Position numbers and translations under genes: made by a program. From Halomonas sp. DQ26W (GTDB lineage Bacteria; Pseudomonadota; Gammaproteobacteria; Pseudomonadales; Halomonadaceae): a stretch of 64,000 bases of DNA. The notes beneath the pieces were generated by a model. It made no database searches and was not told the origin of the DNA. It saw only the letters and a program-made list of their open reading frames with translations. The stretch's first letter is position 1, and every line of letters begins with the position of its first letter. The stretch lies in the NCBI RefSeq assembly GCF_003339685.1, contig NZ_QPKI01000001.1, positions 174,130 to 238,129 of the forward strand. The letters are read 5' to 3'. Below are positions 1-10,134 of this stretch, one piece after another.

Positions 1-1
1 G

Positions 2-73
2 GGCGATGCCTGGCAGCGCCCGGAAGTTCAGAAAATTGAGCACTGGTCGACGGTGGCCGTCGATCAGTGCTGA
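2..73 (+). CDS. possible C-terminal end of a plus-strand gene (partial)
   Basis: One plus-strand frame is open from the window edge to a TGA at 71-73 and ends ...[11 protein letters not shown]. Most of its codons end in G or C, as in real genes here, and it would overlap the last bases of convergent mutM. Only 23 codons are visible, so neither reality nor function can be judged. It could equally be non-coding sequence beyond mutM. Confidence 0.2.
   Translation, partial: GDAWQRPEVQKIEHWSTVAVDQC
39..71 (-). terminator. hairpin at the 3' end of mutM
   Basis: A 15-bp stem (39-53 with 57-71, one G.T mismatch, 3-nt loop) overlaps the mutM stop codon. On the minus strand it is followed by CAATTTTC, so it can act as an intrinsic terminator for mutM, and possibly also for a gene entering from the left. 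Confidence 0.55.
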
Positions 74-915
74 CACTCGATACAGAAAACACTGGCGCGC
101 TGCCCAAGGTTCACCAGGCGCAGTTCGCCACCGCAGCGTCGGCAGGCCTGGCCGTGGCGACCGTAGACGTTTAACCGCTGCTTGAAATAACCGGGCTCGC
201 CGGTGCCGCTGACGAAATCACGCAGGGTGGTGCCGCCCTGGGTAATCGCCGCCGCCAGCACCTCGCGAATTGCCGCCACCAGCCGCTCATAGCGCTCGAG
301 CGAAATCCGCCCGGCGGCACGGCGCGGGTCGATACCGGCAAGAAAGAGGGCTTCGGCCGCGTAGATATTACCCACCCCCACCACTACGGCGTTGTCCATC
401 AGAAAGGGCTTCACCGCCAAGCGTCGGCCGCGGGACAAACGATAGAGCCGCTCCCCGTCAAAGGTCTCGGATAGCGGCTCGGGGCCCAGGCGAACCAGGC
501 GCGGGTCGCACTCGACCCCGCCAACGAGCCAGTCGACGAAACCGAAGCGACGCGGATCGTGATAACGCAGGATAACCCCACCATCGACGACCAGGTCGAT
601 ATGGTCATGCTTCCTTGGCAACTCGCCCAGCCGTGCGATGCGCAGGCTGCCCGACATGCCCAGGTGCCAGAGCAGGGTCGCGCTCGATGAGACCTCGCCG
701 AGTTTACCGCCCTCGGCGGCCCGCAGCGGTATCAGAAGATACTTGGCGCGGCGAGCCAGGGGGCCGATGCGAGCGCCGACCAGGCGCTCGACGAAGTCGC
801 CGGGGACCGGCACGCGCAGCCGTCCCTGACGCACGACCACCTCCACGATCTCGCGGCCCTCTACATGAGGGGCGATACCGCGGCGGGTTGTCTCGACTTC
901 GGGAAGCTCGGGCAT
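64..915 (-). CDS. mutM: formamidopyrimidine-DNA glycosylase / AP lyase MutM (Fpg)
   Basis: Base-excision repair enzyme that removes 8-oxoguanine and formamidopyrimidines and then cleaves the backbone by beta/delta elimination. The start at 915 gives the invariant N-terminus [13 protein letters not shown], where Pro2 is the Schiff-base nucleophile and Glu3 the acid; the frame is open 32 codons further upstream but those residues are not Fpg-like. The C-terminus carries the zinc finger (CRRC ... CIEC) and the preceding helix-two-turn-helix region. Its 283 residues are a normal Fpg length. It lies downstream of rpmG in the same orientation and ends in a hairpin. Confidence 0.97.
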   Translation of the reverse strand: MPELPEVETTRRGIAPHVEGREIVEVVVRQGRLRVPVPGDFVERLVGARIGPLARRAKYLLIPLRAAEGGKLGEVSSSATLLWHLGMSGSLRIARLGELPRKHDHIDLVVDGGVILRYHDPRRFGFVDWLVGGVECDPRLVRLGPEPLSETFDGERLYRLSRGRRLAVKPFLMDNAVVVGVGNIYAAEALFLAGIDPRRAAGRISLERYERLVAAIREVLAAAITQGGTTLRDFVSGTGEPGYFKQRLNVYGRHGQACRRCGGELRLVNLGQRASVFCIECQH

Positions 916-1128
916 GTCGACGCTCGTCCAGCAGTCACACAGTGGCTCTATAAACCAACACTGCTCACATTGAGAAACGCTGCGCAGATTGGCGAACGGG
1001 ATGAAGCGCAAGGCGCTCGCAGCGATTCACCCGTGCAGCCAACTGCGCAGTGCTTCACTAACGCCTGAACCCGGCATGAGCCGGGTTCAGGAGAACAGGT
1101 TTGAACACCTGCGGAAGACGACCAAGGT

Positions 1129-1284
1129 TTACTTGATCTTGGCTTCCTTGTACATCACGTGCTTGCGGACGACCGGATCGAATTTCTTCATTTCCAGCTT
1201 GTCCGGCGTGTTCCGCTTGTTCTTGTCGGTGGTGTAGAAGTGGCCGGTACCGGCACTGGACACCATTCTGATCTTGTCACGCAT
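1129..1284 (-). CDS. rpmG: 50S ribosomal protein L33
   Basis: 51-residue basic protein beginning [17 protein letters not shown] and ending VMYKEAKIK, the standard bacterial L33 sequence. It is a component of the large ribosomal subunit near the E site. It lacks the paired CxxC zinc motifs, so it is the cysteine-free form. It lies 27 bases downstream of rpmB in the same direction, the usual rpmBG operon, and before mutM as in many gammaproteobacteria. Confidence 0.97.
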   Translation of the reverse strand: MRDKIRMVSSAGTGHFYTTDKNKRNTPDKLEMKKFDPVVRKHVMYKEAKIK

Positions 1285-1311
1285 GACTGCTCTCCCCCTG
1301 GACTGTATCGC

Positions 1312-1548
1312 TTAGACGGCTTCGCCGCGCTTGCGCAGATCGACGAGCACAGCGTCGATACCTTTCTTGTCGATGATACGCATACCCTTGGAAGAGACGC
1401 GCAGCTTCACGAAGCGATTCTCTGACTCCACCCAGAAGCGGTGTGAGTGCAGGTTCGGCAAGAAGCGACGACGGGTCTTGCGCTGGGAGTGTGAAACGTT
1501 GTTACCAGTCACCGGGCGCTTGCCGGTAACCTGACATACTTTGGACAT
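1312..1548 (-). CDS. rpmB: 50S ribosomal protein L28
   Basis: 78-residue protein starting [20 protein letters not shown], typical of L28 of the large subunit. The start at 1548 is chosen because it gives the conserved N-terminus, with GGAGG-like bases just upstream; the reading frame extends 31 codons further but that part is not conserved. The cysteine-poor N-terminus matches the zinc-free form. First gene of the rpmB-rpmG pair, so its promoter should lie in 1549-1700. Confidence 0.97.
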   Translation of the reverse strand: MSKVCQVTGKRPVTGNNVSHSQRKTRRRFLPNLHSHRFWVESENRFVKLRVSSKGMRIIDKKGIDAVLVDLRKRGEAV

Positions 1549-2195
1549 GGGAGCCTCCAACCGCTTGGCCAGGTGATTTCCACCTGAGTGTTCAAAACCT
1601 GTCGGGCAAACCGGGAACGAGCCCGTTGTCATTTGACCCAAGGGAATTCAAAGGCTGCACTTTATAGCAGAGTACACCCCGTCAGGCAATAGCAGCCGCG
1701 TATTCTACACTCCCTGCCCCCTACTCCCGCAAGCTTTCATGCCCTGGGGCTTTGCCGGCGACAAAGAGTTACCCACCTCGATCAGCCATCGGGCCAATCT
1801 TGAGCCACACTGAAAGAGCTCGGATGGTCAAGACGTTATAAATCGACCTCCCTTAGCGACTTTCTCCACCAACGTTGCCACGCCGATGTAGGAGGAAGCT
1901 TCAGCTCACGACTGGAGGCGCAAGCCTCCCGGCGGTGTTGCCGGTATTCGCGACAACAACCAACCTTTCAGCCTCCGCCGAGGCGCCTATCGGCGCCAGT
2001 CGCGATGCGGAGTCGGAGCGCCGAACCGAGCGCTCCAACAGCGGCTTTCTCCACCAACGTTGCCACGCCGCTGTAGGAGGAAGCTTCAGCTCACGACTGG
2101 AGGCCGCAGGCCTCCCGGCGGTGTTGCCGACGCCAACGATCACCGCCAACGCGGCGGCCTCCACCAGGCGCCTGCTGAGTCGTAATCAGGAAGAG
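1549..2195. other. intergenic region with REP-like repeats
   Basis: 647 bases between rpmB and radC, both on the minus strand. The left part (1549-1760) is AT-richer and should hold the rpmB promoter. The right part (1861-2190) consists of two copies of a repeat described separately. Open frames here (for example 1875-2558 plus, 1901-2164 minus) run through the repeat and are not credible genes. Confidence 0.6.
1861..2190. repeat. tandem REP-like repeat, two copies of about 185 bp
   Basis: The segment 1861-1943 recurs at 2046-2129 with few changes (spacing 185). Both contain GTAGGAGGAAGCTTCAGCTC followed by a small hairpin: GGAGGC-GCAA-GCCTCC in copy 1 and GGAGGCC-GCA-GGCCTCC in copy 2, so the stem is kept despite base changes. 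After each copy a weaker similarity continues to a shared CCTCC..C..AGGCGCCT. The architecture resembles repetitive extragenic palindromes of pseudomonads. Confidence 0.75.
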
Positions 2196-2870
2196 TTAAA
2201 GCCACCCTCTTTCTGCGAAGGAGACCACTTCACCGTCGCCAACCACGAAGTGATCCAGCACCCGGATCTCGAACAGCCCCAGCGCTTCGCGCAGACGATG
2301 AGTGATGCGGCGATCGGCATCGCTGGGCTCGGCCACGCCGGAAGGATGGTTGTGAGCGAAGATGATGGCACCAGCGCCGAGCTCCAGAGCACGTCGCGCC
2401 ACCTCTCGAGGATAGACCGAGGCGCTGTCGAGGGTGCCGCGAAACAACGACTCGAAGTGGATGACCCGGTGCTGGGTGTCGAGGAAAAGCGCCGCGAACT
2501 CCTCGTGACCCAGGTGGCGCAGCTGCGCGGACAGATAGGCTCGCACCAAGCTAGGTGAGGTCAGGGCGTCGCCGCGTGCCAGTTGGCTGGCCAGGTGCCG
2601 CTTGGAGAGCTCCAGGGTCGCCTGCAGCTGTACAAACTTGGCCATACCCAGCCCCCGCTCAGCGCAGAAGCGCGACTGGCCGGCCTCCAGCAGTTGGCGC
2701 AAACCGCCAAACGCCATGAGCAGGTCGCGGGCCAGGTCAACGGCCGAGCGACCTGCCACGCCCACCCTCAGGAAGATGGCCAGCAGTTCGGCATCCGACA
2801 GCGCCTCGGCGCCCAGCGCCAGCAGTTTCTCCCGCGGGCGCTCACCCTCGGGCCAGTCACGAATCGACAT
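2196..2870 (-). CDS. radC: RadC family JAMM-domain protein
   Basis: 224-residue protein with an N-terminal helix-hairpin-helix-like region ([20 protein letters not shown]) and a C-terminal JAB1/MPN domain. The metal-binding signature HNHPSG followed by EPSDAD (near residues 173-184) is intact. Despite its name the E. coli protein is not established as a repair enzyme, and the biochemical role of the family remains unclear. A strong GGGAGGG ribosome site precedes the ATG. It is divergent from coaBC with 129 bases between, the common radC/coaBC arrangement. Confidence 0.95.
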   Translation of the reverse strand: MSIRDWPEGERPREKLLALGAEALSDAELLAIFLRVGVAGRSAVDLARDLLMAFGGLRQLLEAGQSRFCAERGLGMAKFVQLQATLELSKRHLASQLARGDALTSPSLVRAYLSAQLRHLGHEEFAALFLDTQHRVIHFESLFRGTLDSASVYPREVARRALELGAGAIIFAHNHPSGVAEPSDADRRITHRLREALGLFEIRVLDHFVVGDGEVVSFAERGWL

Positions 2871-2999
2871 CCCTGCCCTCCCCCGTCATGTATCCTTGAT
2901 AACAAGGCATTATAGACACAACACAAAAGATTACCCAGGCTGCGTCGAACCCTTCTCGATGGTATGGTAGACGGTCGGATTTCAGTTCAGGAAGCAGCC

Positions 3000-4325
3000 A
3001 TGTCAACGCTTTCGGGCAACAGGCTGGCCGGCCGACGCATCCTGCTCGGTATCAGCGCCGGCATCGCCGCCTACAAGAGCGCCCAGCTCGCCCGCCTGCT
3101 CAAGCAGGCAGGCTGCGAGGTGCGCGTAGTCATGACCGATGGAGCACAGGCCTTCATCACCCCGTTGACGCTTCAGGCGCTGACCGGGCAACCGGTACGC
3201 ACCTCGCTGCTGGACCCCGAAGCCGAGGCCGGCATGGGCCATATCGAACTCGCTCGCTGGGCGGATATCGTGCTCATTGCCCCGGCCACCGCCGACCTGA
3301 TGGCGCGTCTGGCCGCGGGCATGGCGGACGACTTGCTTACGACCCTGTGCCTGGCCAGCGAGGCCAAGAAGGTCATGGCGCCGGCCATGAACCAGGCCAT
3401 GTGGCACCACGTGGCCACCCAGCGCAACGCCGAACGCCTGCAGCAGGATGGCTGGCGCCTGCTGGGGCCCGACAGCGGCGACCAAGCCTGCGGCGACGTG
3501 GGCCCGGGGCGCATGCTGGAGCCGGAGGCGATTCTCGGTACGCTGCTGTCTCTGCCTATGGCGCCCGAAGCCGCGCCCTCCATTACGCCCGAAGCTGCGA
3601 CCTCCATTGCGCCCGAAGCCACGCCCAGGCCGGCAACCGACGCCCAGGGCCTGCATATCGTGATTACCGCCGGCCCCACCCGCGAGCCGCTGGACCCCGT
3701 GCGCTACCTCTCCAACCACAGTTCCGGCAAGATGGGCTATGCCCTGGCCGCTTCCGCCGCTCGACTGGGCGCCCGGGTCACCCTGGTGAGCGGCCCGGTG
3801 ACCCAGACAACACCCGAGGGGGTCGAGCGTATCGACGTGGAGACGGCGCTGGAGATGCAGGAAGCCTGTCGGGGCCTGGTCGCCGCATGCGACATCTTCA
3901 TCGGCTGTGCCGCAGTGGCCGACTACCGCGTCGATGCGGTCGCCGAGCACAAGATCAAGAAGCAGGAAGGCGAGGACGGCCTGACGCTGAAGCTGATCAA
4001 GAATCCGGATATCATTGCCGATGTCGCCCTCAAGCGAGATCCGGCCAGCCGCCGCCCCTTCGTGGTGGGCTTCGCCGCCGAGACCCGCGACCTGGAGGCC
4101 TACGCCCGGGACAAGCTGACGCGCAAGCAACTGGACATGATCGTCGCCAATGATGTCTCTGCCGAAGGCCTCGGCTTCGGTGCCGATGACAATGCCGTCC
4201 TGCTGCTGTGGCGGGATGGCGTAGGCGAAGGCGGCGAAAGCCTGCCGCCCCAGGCCAAGACACGGCTGGCCGACGCCATCCTGTGGCGGGCCCTGAGCTG
4301 CCTGCCCGACGGCCCGACGCACTGA
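3000..4325 (+). CDS. coaBC: bifunctional phosphopantothenoylcysteine decarboxylase / phosphopantothenate-cysteine ligase
   Basis: Catalyses two consecutive steps of coenzyme A synthesis: CTP-dependent joining of 4'-phosphopantothenate to cysteine (CoaB, C-terminal) and FMN-dependent decarboxylation (CoaC, N-terminal). The N-terminal flavoprotein shows [11 protein letters not shown] and [10 protein letters not shown]. The CoaB half begins at [25 protein letters not shown] and has the KIKKQ and GFAAET motifs. Start at 3000 follows AGGAAGC; an upstream in-frame ATG at 2964 is less likely. Between domains is a Pro/Ala linker built from three copies of an 8-codon unit (3561-3629). Total 441 residues. 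Confidence 0.96.
   Translation: MSTLSGNRLAGRRILLGISAGIAAYKSAQLARLLKQAGCEVRVVMTDGAQAFITPLTLQALTGQPVRTSLLDPEAEAGMGHIELARWADIVLIAPATADLMARLAAGMADDLLTTLCLASEAKKVMAPAMNQAMWHHVATQRNAERLQQDGWRLLGPDSGDQACGDVGPGRMLEPEAILGTLLSLPMAPEAAPSITPEAATSIAPEATPRPATDAQGLHIVITAGPTREPLDPVRYLSNHSSGKMGYALAASAARLGARVTLVSGPVTQTTPEGVERIDVETALEMQEACRGLVAACDIFIGCAAVADYRVDAVAEHKIKKQEGEDGLTLKLIKNPDIIADVALKRDPASRRPFVVGFAAETRDLEAYARDKLTRKQLDMIVANDVSAEGLGFGADDNAVLLLWRDGVGEGGESLPPQAKTRLADAILWRALSCLPDGPTH
3561..3629 (+). repeat. 24-bp tandem repeat in the coaBC linker
   Basis: Three units of 24 bases (3561-3584, 3585-3608, 3609-3629 partial) encode [16 protein letters not shown] and APEATPR. The repeat keeps frame and lies between the CoaC and CoaB domains, so copy-number change would alter linker length without breaking the enzyme. 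Confidence 0.85.
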
Positions 4326-4371
4326 GCGCGACAATCGCAAACCGAATGTAGCCGCACACAACGGAACCACC

Positions 4372-4866
4372 ATGCCCGAGACTCAGCCCACACCGCCCGT
4401 CACCCCACCGACCGACAGGCCCAGGCTTGCGGTCAAGCTGCTCGACGAGCGCCTGCACGACTACATGCCCCGCTACGCCACACTGGGCTCCGCGGGCATG
4501 GACCTGCGTGCGCTGCTCGATGCGCCGCTGACCCTCGAACCCGGCCAGTGCGAACTGGTGCGCACCGGTCTCGCCATTCACATCGGCGACCCCAATCTCG
4601 CCGGCATGATCCTGCCGCGCTCCGGGCTGGGTCACAAGCACGGCATCGTACTCGGCAACCTGGTGGGGCTGATCGACTCCGACTACCAGGGCGAGCTGAT
4701 GATCTCGACCTGGAATCGCGGCAGCACGACCTTCGTACTGGAGCCATTCGAGCGCCTGGCCCAATATGTACTGGTGCCGGTGATCCAGGCCGAGCTGCAG
4801 GTGGTCGACAGTTTCGAGACCAGCCTTCGCGGAGAAGGCGGTTTCGGCAGTTCGGGACGTCACTGA
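4372..4866 (+). CDS. dut: deoxyuridine 5'-triphosphate nucleotidohydrolase (dUTPase)
   Basis: Hydrolyses dUTP to dUMP, keeping uracil out of DNA and supplying the thymidylate precursor. All five trimeric-dUTPase motifs are visible: [29 protein letters not shown] (catalytic Asp), ERLAQYV and the flexible C-terminal GEGGFGSSG. The 164 residues include a 15-residue Pro/Thr-rich N-terminal extension before the family core. It follows coaBC by 46 bases, the usual coaBC-dut pair. Confidence 0.97.
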   Translation: MPETQPTPPVTPPTDRPRLAVKLLDERLHDYMPRYATLGSAGMDLRALLDAPLTLEPGQCELVRTGLAIHIGDPNLAGMILPRSGLGHKHGIVLGNLVGLIDSDYQGELMISTWNRGSTTFVLEPFERLAQYVLVPVIQAELQVVDSFETSLRGEGGFGSSGRH

Positions 4867-4972
4867 CGTTCGGGCCACGCATGTCGGCATTACCCAGGGA
4901 TCGGGAGCGGACGGCAACGGATCGCAACCTGGGCATTCACATTCATTCATCATTGATTGCCAAGGAATCGAC

Positions 4973-6370
4973 ATGAGCCCAGTTATGAATCAGACCGTAC
5001 CCGCATCGATTTTTCGCGCCTACGACATTCGCGGCATCGTCGATGACACCCTGACCGAGGAGACCGTCGAGCTGATCGGCCGTGCCATCGGCTCAGAGGC
5101 CGCCGCCCGCGATGAATCCAGCGTGGTGGTGGCGCGGGACGGGCGCCTTTCCGGCCCCCGGCTGTGCGAGGCGCTGACCCGTGGCCTGACCGCTGCCGGC
5201 CGCAACGTCATCGATATCGGCATGGTGCCCACACCGGTTCTCTACTATGCCACCCATGTGCTCGAAGGTACCGCATCGGGCGTCATGGTTACTGGTAGCC
5301 ACAACCCGCCTGACTACAACGGCTTCAAGATCGTGCTGGGCGGCGAGACCCTCTCAGGCGAGGCGATCACCGCACTCTATCGGCGCATCGAGTCCGGCGA
5401 CCTAACCGATGGCGAAGGCAGTGTGAGCCAGGATGACCTGCGCGAAGCCTACCTGGAGCGCATTCTCGGTGATATCAAGCTCGCGCGTCCGATCAAGGCA
5501 GTGGTGGACTGCGGCAACGGCGTGGCCGGCGAGCTGGGTCCGAAGCTGATCGAACAGCTCGGCGCCGATACCATCCCCCTGTTCGCCGAGATCGACGGCA
5601 CCTTCCCCAACCACCACCCGGACCCGGGCAAGCTCGAGAATCTCCAGGACCTGATCCGCGAGGTGAAGGCAAGCAGTGCCGATATCGGCCTGGCCTTCGA
5701 TGGCGACGGTGACCGACTCGGCGTGGTCACACCCACCGGTCAGCTGATCTATCCCGACCACCTGATGATGGCCTTCGCCGAGGACATGCTCTCGCGCAAC
5801 CCGGGCGCCAAGGTAATCTTCGACGTCAAGTGCACCGGAAATCTAGCTCGAGTCATCGACGATGCCGGGGGCGAGCCGGAGATGTGGCGCACCGGCCATT
5901 CGCTGATCAAGGCGCGCATGAAGGAGACGGGCGCCCTGCTGGCCGGCGAGATGAGCGGACACATCTTCTTCCAGGAGCGCTGGTACGGCTTCGACGACGG
6001 CATGTACGGTGCTGCCCGGCTGCTGGAAATCCTCTCCAAGCAGGATCAGGACGCCGACGCCTTCTTCGCGCGCTATCCCCAGGATATCGGCACGCCGGAG
6101 ATCAACATCCAGGTGACCGACGAAACCAAGTTCGATCTGGTGGAGAAGCTGGCCCGCGAAGGTGACTTCGGCGACGATGGCGTCAAGACCACCCTGGACG
6201 GCATTCGTGTCGATTACACCGATGGCTGGGGCCTCTGCCGTGCCTCCAATACCACGCCGGTGCTGGTCCTGCGCTTCGAGGGAAAGAGCGACGCGGCGCT
6301 CGAACGCATTCGCAATCGCTTCGCCGACGCCCTCAGGCAGGTCGACCCGGCGCTGACGCTGCCGAGCTGA
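4973..6370 (+). CDS. algC: phosphomannomutase / phosphoglucomutase (AlgC type)
   Basis: Alpha-D-phosphohexomutase converting 6-phospho to 1-phospho mannose or glucose for sugar-nucleotide, LPS and exopolysaccharide synthesis. Seen: FRAYDIRGIV near the N-terminus, the phosphoserine loop VTGSHNPPDYNGFK, the metal loop FDGDGDRLGV, the sugar-specificity loop GEMSGHIFF and a C-terminal phosphate-binding region (RASNTTPVLVLRFEG). Length 465 matches the Pseudomonas AlgC class. Start at 4973 follows AAGGAATCGAC; an ATG four codons later is possible. It lies in a dut-algC-argB run as in Pseudomonas. Confidence 0.93.
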   Translation: MSPVMNQTVPASIFRAYDIRGIVDDTLTEETVELIGRAIGSEAAARDESSVVVARDGRLSGPRLCEALTRGLTAAGRNVIDIGMVPTPVLYYATHVLEGTASGVMVTGSHNPPDYNGFKIVLGGETLSGEAITALYRRIESGDLTDGEGSVSQDDLREAYLERILGDIKLARPIKAVVDCGNGVAGELGPKLIEQLGADTIPLFAEIDGTFPNHHPDPGKLENLQDLIREVKASSADIGLAFDGDGDRLGVVTPTGQLIYPDHLMMAFAEDMLSRNPGAKVIFDVKCTGNLARVIDDAGGEPEMWRTGHSLIKARMKETGALLAGEMSGHIFFQERWYGFDDGMYGAARLLEILSKQDQDADAFFARYPQDIGTPEINIQVTDETKFDLVEKLAREGDFGDDGVKTTLDGIRVDYTDGWGLCRASNTTPVLVLRFEGKSDAALERIRNRFADALRQVDPALTLPS

Positions 6371-6392
6371 AGGTAGCGCTTCGTTCATTTAA

Positions 6393-7322
<930 letters not shown>

Positions 7323-7398
7323 ACGCGATGTCCGCGCGGCACCGTGCCGTGGCGGACACGCCTTCAGTACCGCAATACAACCAAAAAAAGATACCGAC

Positions 7399-8010
7399 AT
7401 GACGCAGGCAACTCCCCCACCCAGCCGCCGCGAGCAGATTCTGCAGGCACTCGCGCTGATGCTGGAGGAAGACAGTGGCAAGCGCATCACCATTGCGGCG
7501 CTGGCGCGCCAGGTGGGCGTGTCCGAGGCGGCGCTCTACCGCCACTTTCCGAGCAAGGCGCGTATGTTCGAGGGGCTCATCGCCTTTATCGAAGAGACGC
7601 TGTTCGAACGCATTACCCGCATTCTCGAGGAAGTCCCCGACGCCGTGCCGCGTTGCGGCCAGATCCTCACCCTGCTGCTCGCCTTCGCCGAGAAGAACCC
7701 GGGGCTGTCGCGGCTGCTCGGCGGCGACGTGCTGACCGGCGAGACCGCCCGGCTGCGCCTGCGCATTCACCAGCTCTTCGAGCGCCTGGAGACCCAGCTC
7801 AAGCAGGTGCTGCGAGAGTCCGAGCTGCGCGAAGGCTGTCGCCCCACCCTTCCGGTGTCGGCGACGGCCAACCTGCTGATCGCCCAGGTGGAGGGGCGCA
7901 TCTCCCAGTATGTCCGCAGCGACTTCCGGCGCCTGCCCACCGAACACTGGGAGGACCAGTGGGCCCTGCTCTCGGCGCAGCTGATGCGCCAGGCTCGACA
8001 GAGCGCCTGA
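7399..8010 (+). CDS. slmA: nucleoid occlusion factor SlmA (TetR family)
   Basis: DNA-binding inhibitor of FtsZ assembly over the nucleoid. The N-terminal helix-turn-helix reads ITIAALARQVGVSEAALYRHFPSKARMFEGLI, followed by the SlmA dimerisation domain with the conserved segment AEKNPGLSRLLGGDVLTGE. The 203 residues match SlmA. It sits downstream of argB and converges on rpoH across a strong bidirectional hairpin. E. coli slmA also neighbours dut, which supports the call. The ribosome site is weak. Confidence 0.93.
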   Translation: MTQATPPPSRREQILQALALMLEEDSGKRITIAALARQVGVSEAALYRHFPSKARMFEGLIAFIEETLFERITRILEEVPDAVPRCGQILTLLLAFAEKNPGLSRLLGGDVLTGETARLRLRIHQLFERLETQLKQVLRESELREGCRPTLPVSATANLLIAQVEGRISQYVRSDFRRLPTEHWEDQWALLSAQLMRQARQSA

Positions 8011-8038
8011 CGCCACCCCCCCACGCAGCCCAGATGCG

Positions 8039-8067
8039 CGAAGCCCCGGTCAGTGACCGGGGCTTCG
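8039..8067. terminator. bidirectional terminator hairpin between slmA and rpoH
   Basis: Perfect inverted repeat CGAAGCCCCGGTCA / TGACCGGGGCTTCG with a single central G, located exactly between two convergent genes. No long T-run flanks it, but position and stability argue for a shared terminator. Confidence 0.8.
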
Positions 8068-8095
8068 ACGTCGATGCACGCAAGACCGACGCGAC

Positions 8096-8962
8096 TCAAG
8101 CGGCCAGTGTGTCACCCAGTTGCAGGCGGATCTTCTTCATGGCGTTCTTCTCGAGCTGACGAATGCGCTCGGCAGAGACGCCGTATACGTCGGCCAAGTC
8201 GTGCAGGGTGGCCTTTCTCTCGGCCAGCCAGCGGCGCTGCAGGATGTCGCGGGAGCGCTCGTCCAGCGCCTCGAGGGCAAGCTTCAGCCGGCGACTGGCA
8301 TCGCCCTCCCAGTCGCTGTCCTCGATCTGGGTGGCCGGATCGGAGCCGGCATCGTCCAGGTAGTGTGCAGGTGACTGGTAAGTGGACTCTTCATCGTCGC
8401 TGGGTGAGGCATCGAAGCCAGCATCGTGTGCTGAAAGACGGCCTTCCATCTCGCGCACGACCTCCGGCTTGACGTCCAAATCCTTGGCAATGGCGTCGAC
8501 TTCGTCATTGTTCAGCCAGGCCAGGCGCTTCTTGGCGCTGCGCAGGTTGAAGAACAACTTGCGCTGGGCCTTGGTGGTGGCAATTTTGACGATCCGCCAG
8601 TTGCGCAGCACGAACTCGTGGATTTCCGCCTTGATCCAGTGCACCGCAAAGGAGACCAGCCGTACGCCCTGGTTCGGGTCGAAGCGCTTGACCGCCTTCA
8701 TCAAGCCGACATTGCCTTCCTGGATGAGATCGGCCTGGGGCAGGCCGTAACCTGAATAACTTCGCGCGATATGCACGACGAAGCGCAGATGAGACAACAC
8801 CAGACGGCGCGCCGCTTCTAGGTCGCCCTCGTCATACAGACGAAAGGCGAGTTCGCGCTCCTCATCGGCGGTCAGCATCGGAATGCCGTTTACCGCCTGG
8901 ATATACCCGTTGAGGTCATGACCCGGCGATAGCTGTCCCACCGGTAGAAGACTGGTGCTCAT
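8096..8962 (-). CDS. rpoH: RNA polymerase sigma-32 (heat shock sigma factor)
   Basis: Directs transcription of heat-shock chaperone and protease genes. Region 2 shows [20 protein letters not shown] and [27 protein letters not shown]. The RpoH box [15 protein letters not shown] is intact and separates sigma-32 from other sigma factors. Region 4 ends [24 protein letters not shown]. Start 8962 (288 residues) is chosen for GAAGGAGA about 10 bases upstream; an in-frame start at 9013 is less likely. It follows ftsYEX, as in E. coli. Confidence 0.97.
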   Translation of the reverse strand: MSTSLLPVGQLSPGHDLNGYIQAVNGIPMLTADEERELAFRLYDEGDLEAARRLVLSHLRFVVHIARSYSGYGLPQADLIQEGNVGLMKAVKRFDPNQGVRLVSFAVHWIKAEIHEFVLRNWRIVKIATTKAQRKLFFNLRSAKKRLAWLNNDEVDAIAKDLDVKPEVVREMEGRLSAHDAGFDASPSDDEESTYQSPAHYLDDAGSDPATQIEDSDWEGDASRRLKLALEALDERSRDILQRRWLAERKATLHDLADVYGVSAERIRQLEKNAMKKIRLQLGDTLAA

Positions 8963-9116
8963 ATGCAGGTTGTCTCCTTCGAAACCTTGGTGCGTACTGT
9001 TCGTGATCGCCATGTTGGACGACCACGACCACAGAATGTTCCGTATTTATTGGCTAGCGTGGCAGATTCCGCGGGCCTGTCTGTGCCAGCAAGTCAATAC
9101 ACAAACGTTTATCACA

Positions 9117-9178
9117 GCCGAACCTCCGCTCTTTACCGCGGCCGAACCTCCGCTCTTTACCGCGGCCGAACCTCCGCG
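9117..9178. repeat. 24-bp tandem repeat spanning the ftsX stop codon
   Basis: The unit GCCGAACCTCCGCTCTTTACCGCG occurs at 9117-9140 and 9141-9164, with a 14-base partial copy at 9165-9178. The ftsX stop (9157-9159) lies in the second unit, so the last codons of ftsX are part of the repeat and the remaining units are untranslated. Confidence 0.9.
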
Positions 9179-10134
9179 AGGTGGCGGCTCACAGCGATCC
9201 AGGCACCCAGCCAGCCCAATAGTGTACTGCAGATCAGCAGCGTTGCCGAGCCCGCGACACCCAACTGGGGTAGCCGGAAGGTGGCACCATAGCTGGCCGC
9301 CAGGGCGCTGACAGGGGCTGCCAGCCACTCGCTGCCGAGGCCCAGGAGCCCCCAGGCGAGCAGGCCACCTCCCAGGCCGTACCAGGCACCGCTATACAGA
9401 AAGGGGCGGCGCACGAAGGCGTGGGTCGCGCCGATCAGCATCACCACCTCGATTTCCCGGCGACGACTCTCCACCGCCAGTCGAATGGTGTTGCCCACCA
9501 CCAGCAGCACGCCGAGCCCGAACAGCACGCCCAGCGCCAGGGCCACGCGACTGCCGAGTTCGGCCAGGTGGCGCAGCCGCTCGAGCCAGGCCAGGTCGAG
9601 GCGCACTTCATCCACCCCGGTCATCTCCTGCAAGGACTCGGCCAGCTCCCTGACCGCCTCCGGCGTCGGGTCCAACGGTGTCACCACCACGCTTGCCGGC
9701 AGTGGATTGTCGTCGAGACGACCCAGCGCATCGGCCAGGCCCAGCGCCTGCTGGAACTCGGCCATCCCCTCGGCCGCGGTGATCAGGCGCGTACGCGCCA
9801 CCCCCTCGTGGGCACCGATGGCTTCGTCGATGCGGCCGGCCTGGGCTTCGTTGACCTGGTGTGCCAGATAGACCGTCAGGGTAGCACTCTCTTCCAGCTC
9901 GGCGTCGAGCAGCCGAGCGCTGTCCAGCGTAAGCCACAGGGCCGCCGGCAACACCAGGGCGATGGCGATGGCCAGCATGGTCAGCAGGCTGCCCACCGGA
10001 TGCTTGAATAGCCGCCGGGCGCTGTCCAGACACATGGCGCGATGATGGCGCCCCCAGGCGCGCAGCCGACTGCCGGTACGCGGCCCCTGGCTGCGCGCCC
10101 CGCGTGGTGGCAGACGGGCGGCGTCGCGGCTCAT
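9157..10134 (-). CDS. ftsX: cell division protein FtsX (permease-like)
   Basis: Inner-membrane partner of FtsE in the divisome; couples ATP hydrolysis to activation of periplasmic cell-wall hydrolases. After a basic cytoplasmic N-terminus (about 40 residues) comes one membrane helix (SLLTMLAIAIALVLPAALWL), a periplasmic domain, then three more helices in the C-terminal FtsX domain. 325 residues. Its ATG overlaps the ftsE stop by four bases (ATGA), indicating translational coupling. The 3' end runs into a 24-bp tandem repeat. Confidence 0.96.
   Translation of the reverse strand: MSRDAARLPPRGARSQGPRTGSRLRAWGRHHRAMCLDSARRLFKHPVGSLLTMLAIAIALVLPAALWLTLDSARLLDAELEESATLTVYLAHQVNEAQAGRIDEAIGAHEGVARTRLITAAEGMAEFQQALGLADALGRLDDNPLPASVVVTPLDPTPEAVRELAESLQEMTGVDEVRLDLAWLERLRHLAELGSRVALALGVLFGLGVLLVVGNTIRLAVESRRREIEVVMLIGATHAFVRRPFLYSGAWYGLGGGLLAWGLLGLGSEWLAAPVSALAASYGATFRLPQLGVAGSATLLICSTLLGWLGAWIAVSRHLAEVRPR

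Noticed and set aside
3003..4373. 456-residue minus-strand open frame opposite coaBC
   Set aside because: Composition is that of a high-GC antisense shadow and it covers a certain coaBC gene in the other direction.
7329..7356. hairpin between argB and slmA as a terminator
   Set aside because: The stem is imperfect and there is no T-run; the short gap is equally consistent with an operon, so it is not listed as a feature.
9117..9178. possible CRISPR array
   Set aside because: Units are directly abutting with no unique spacers and no cas genes are present; it is a simple tandem repeat.
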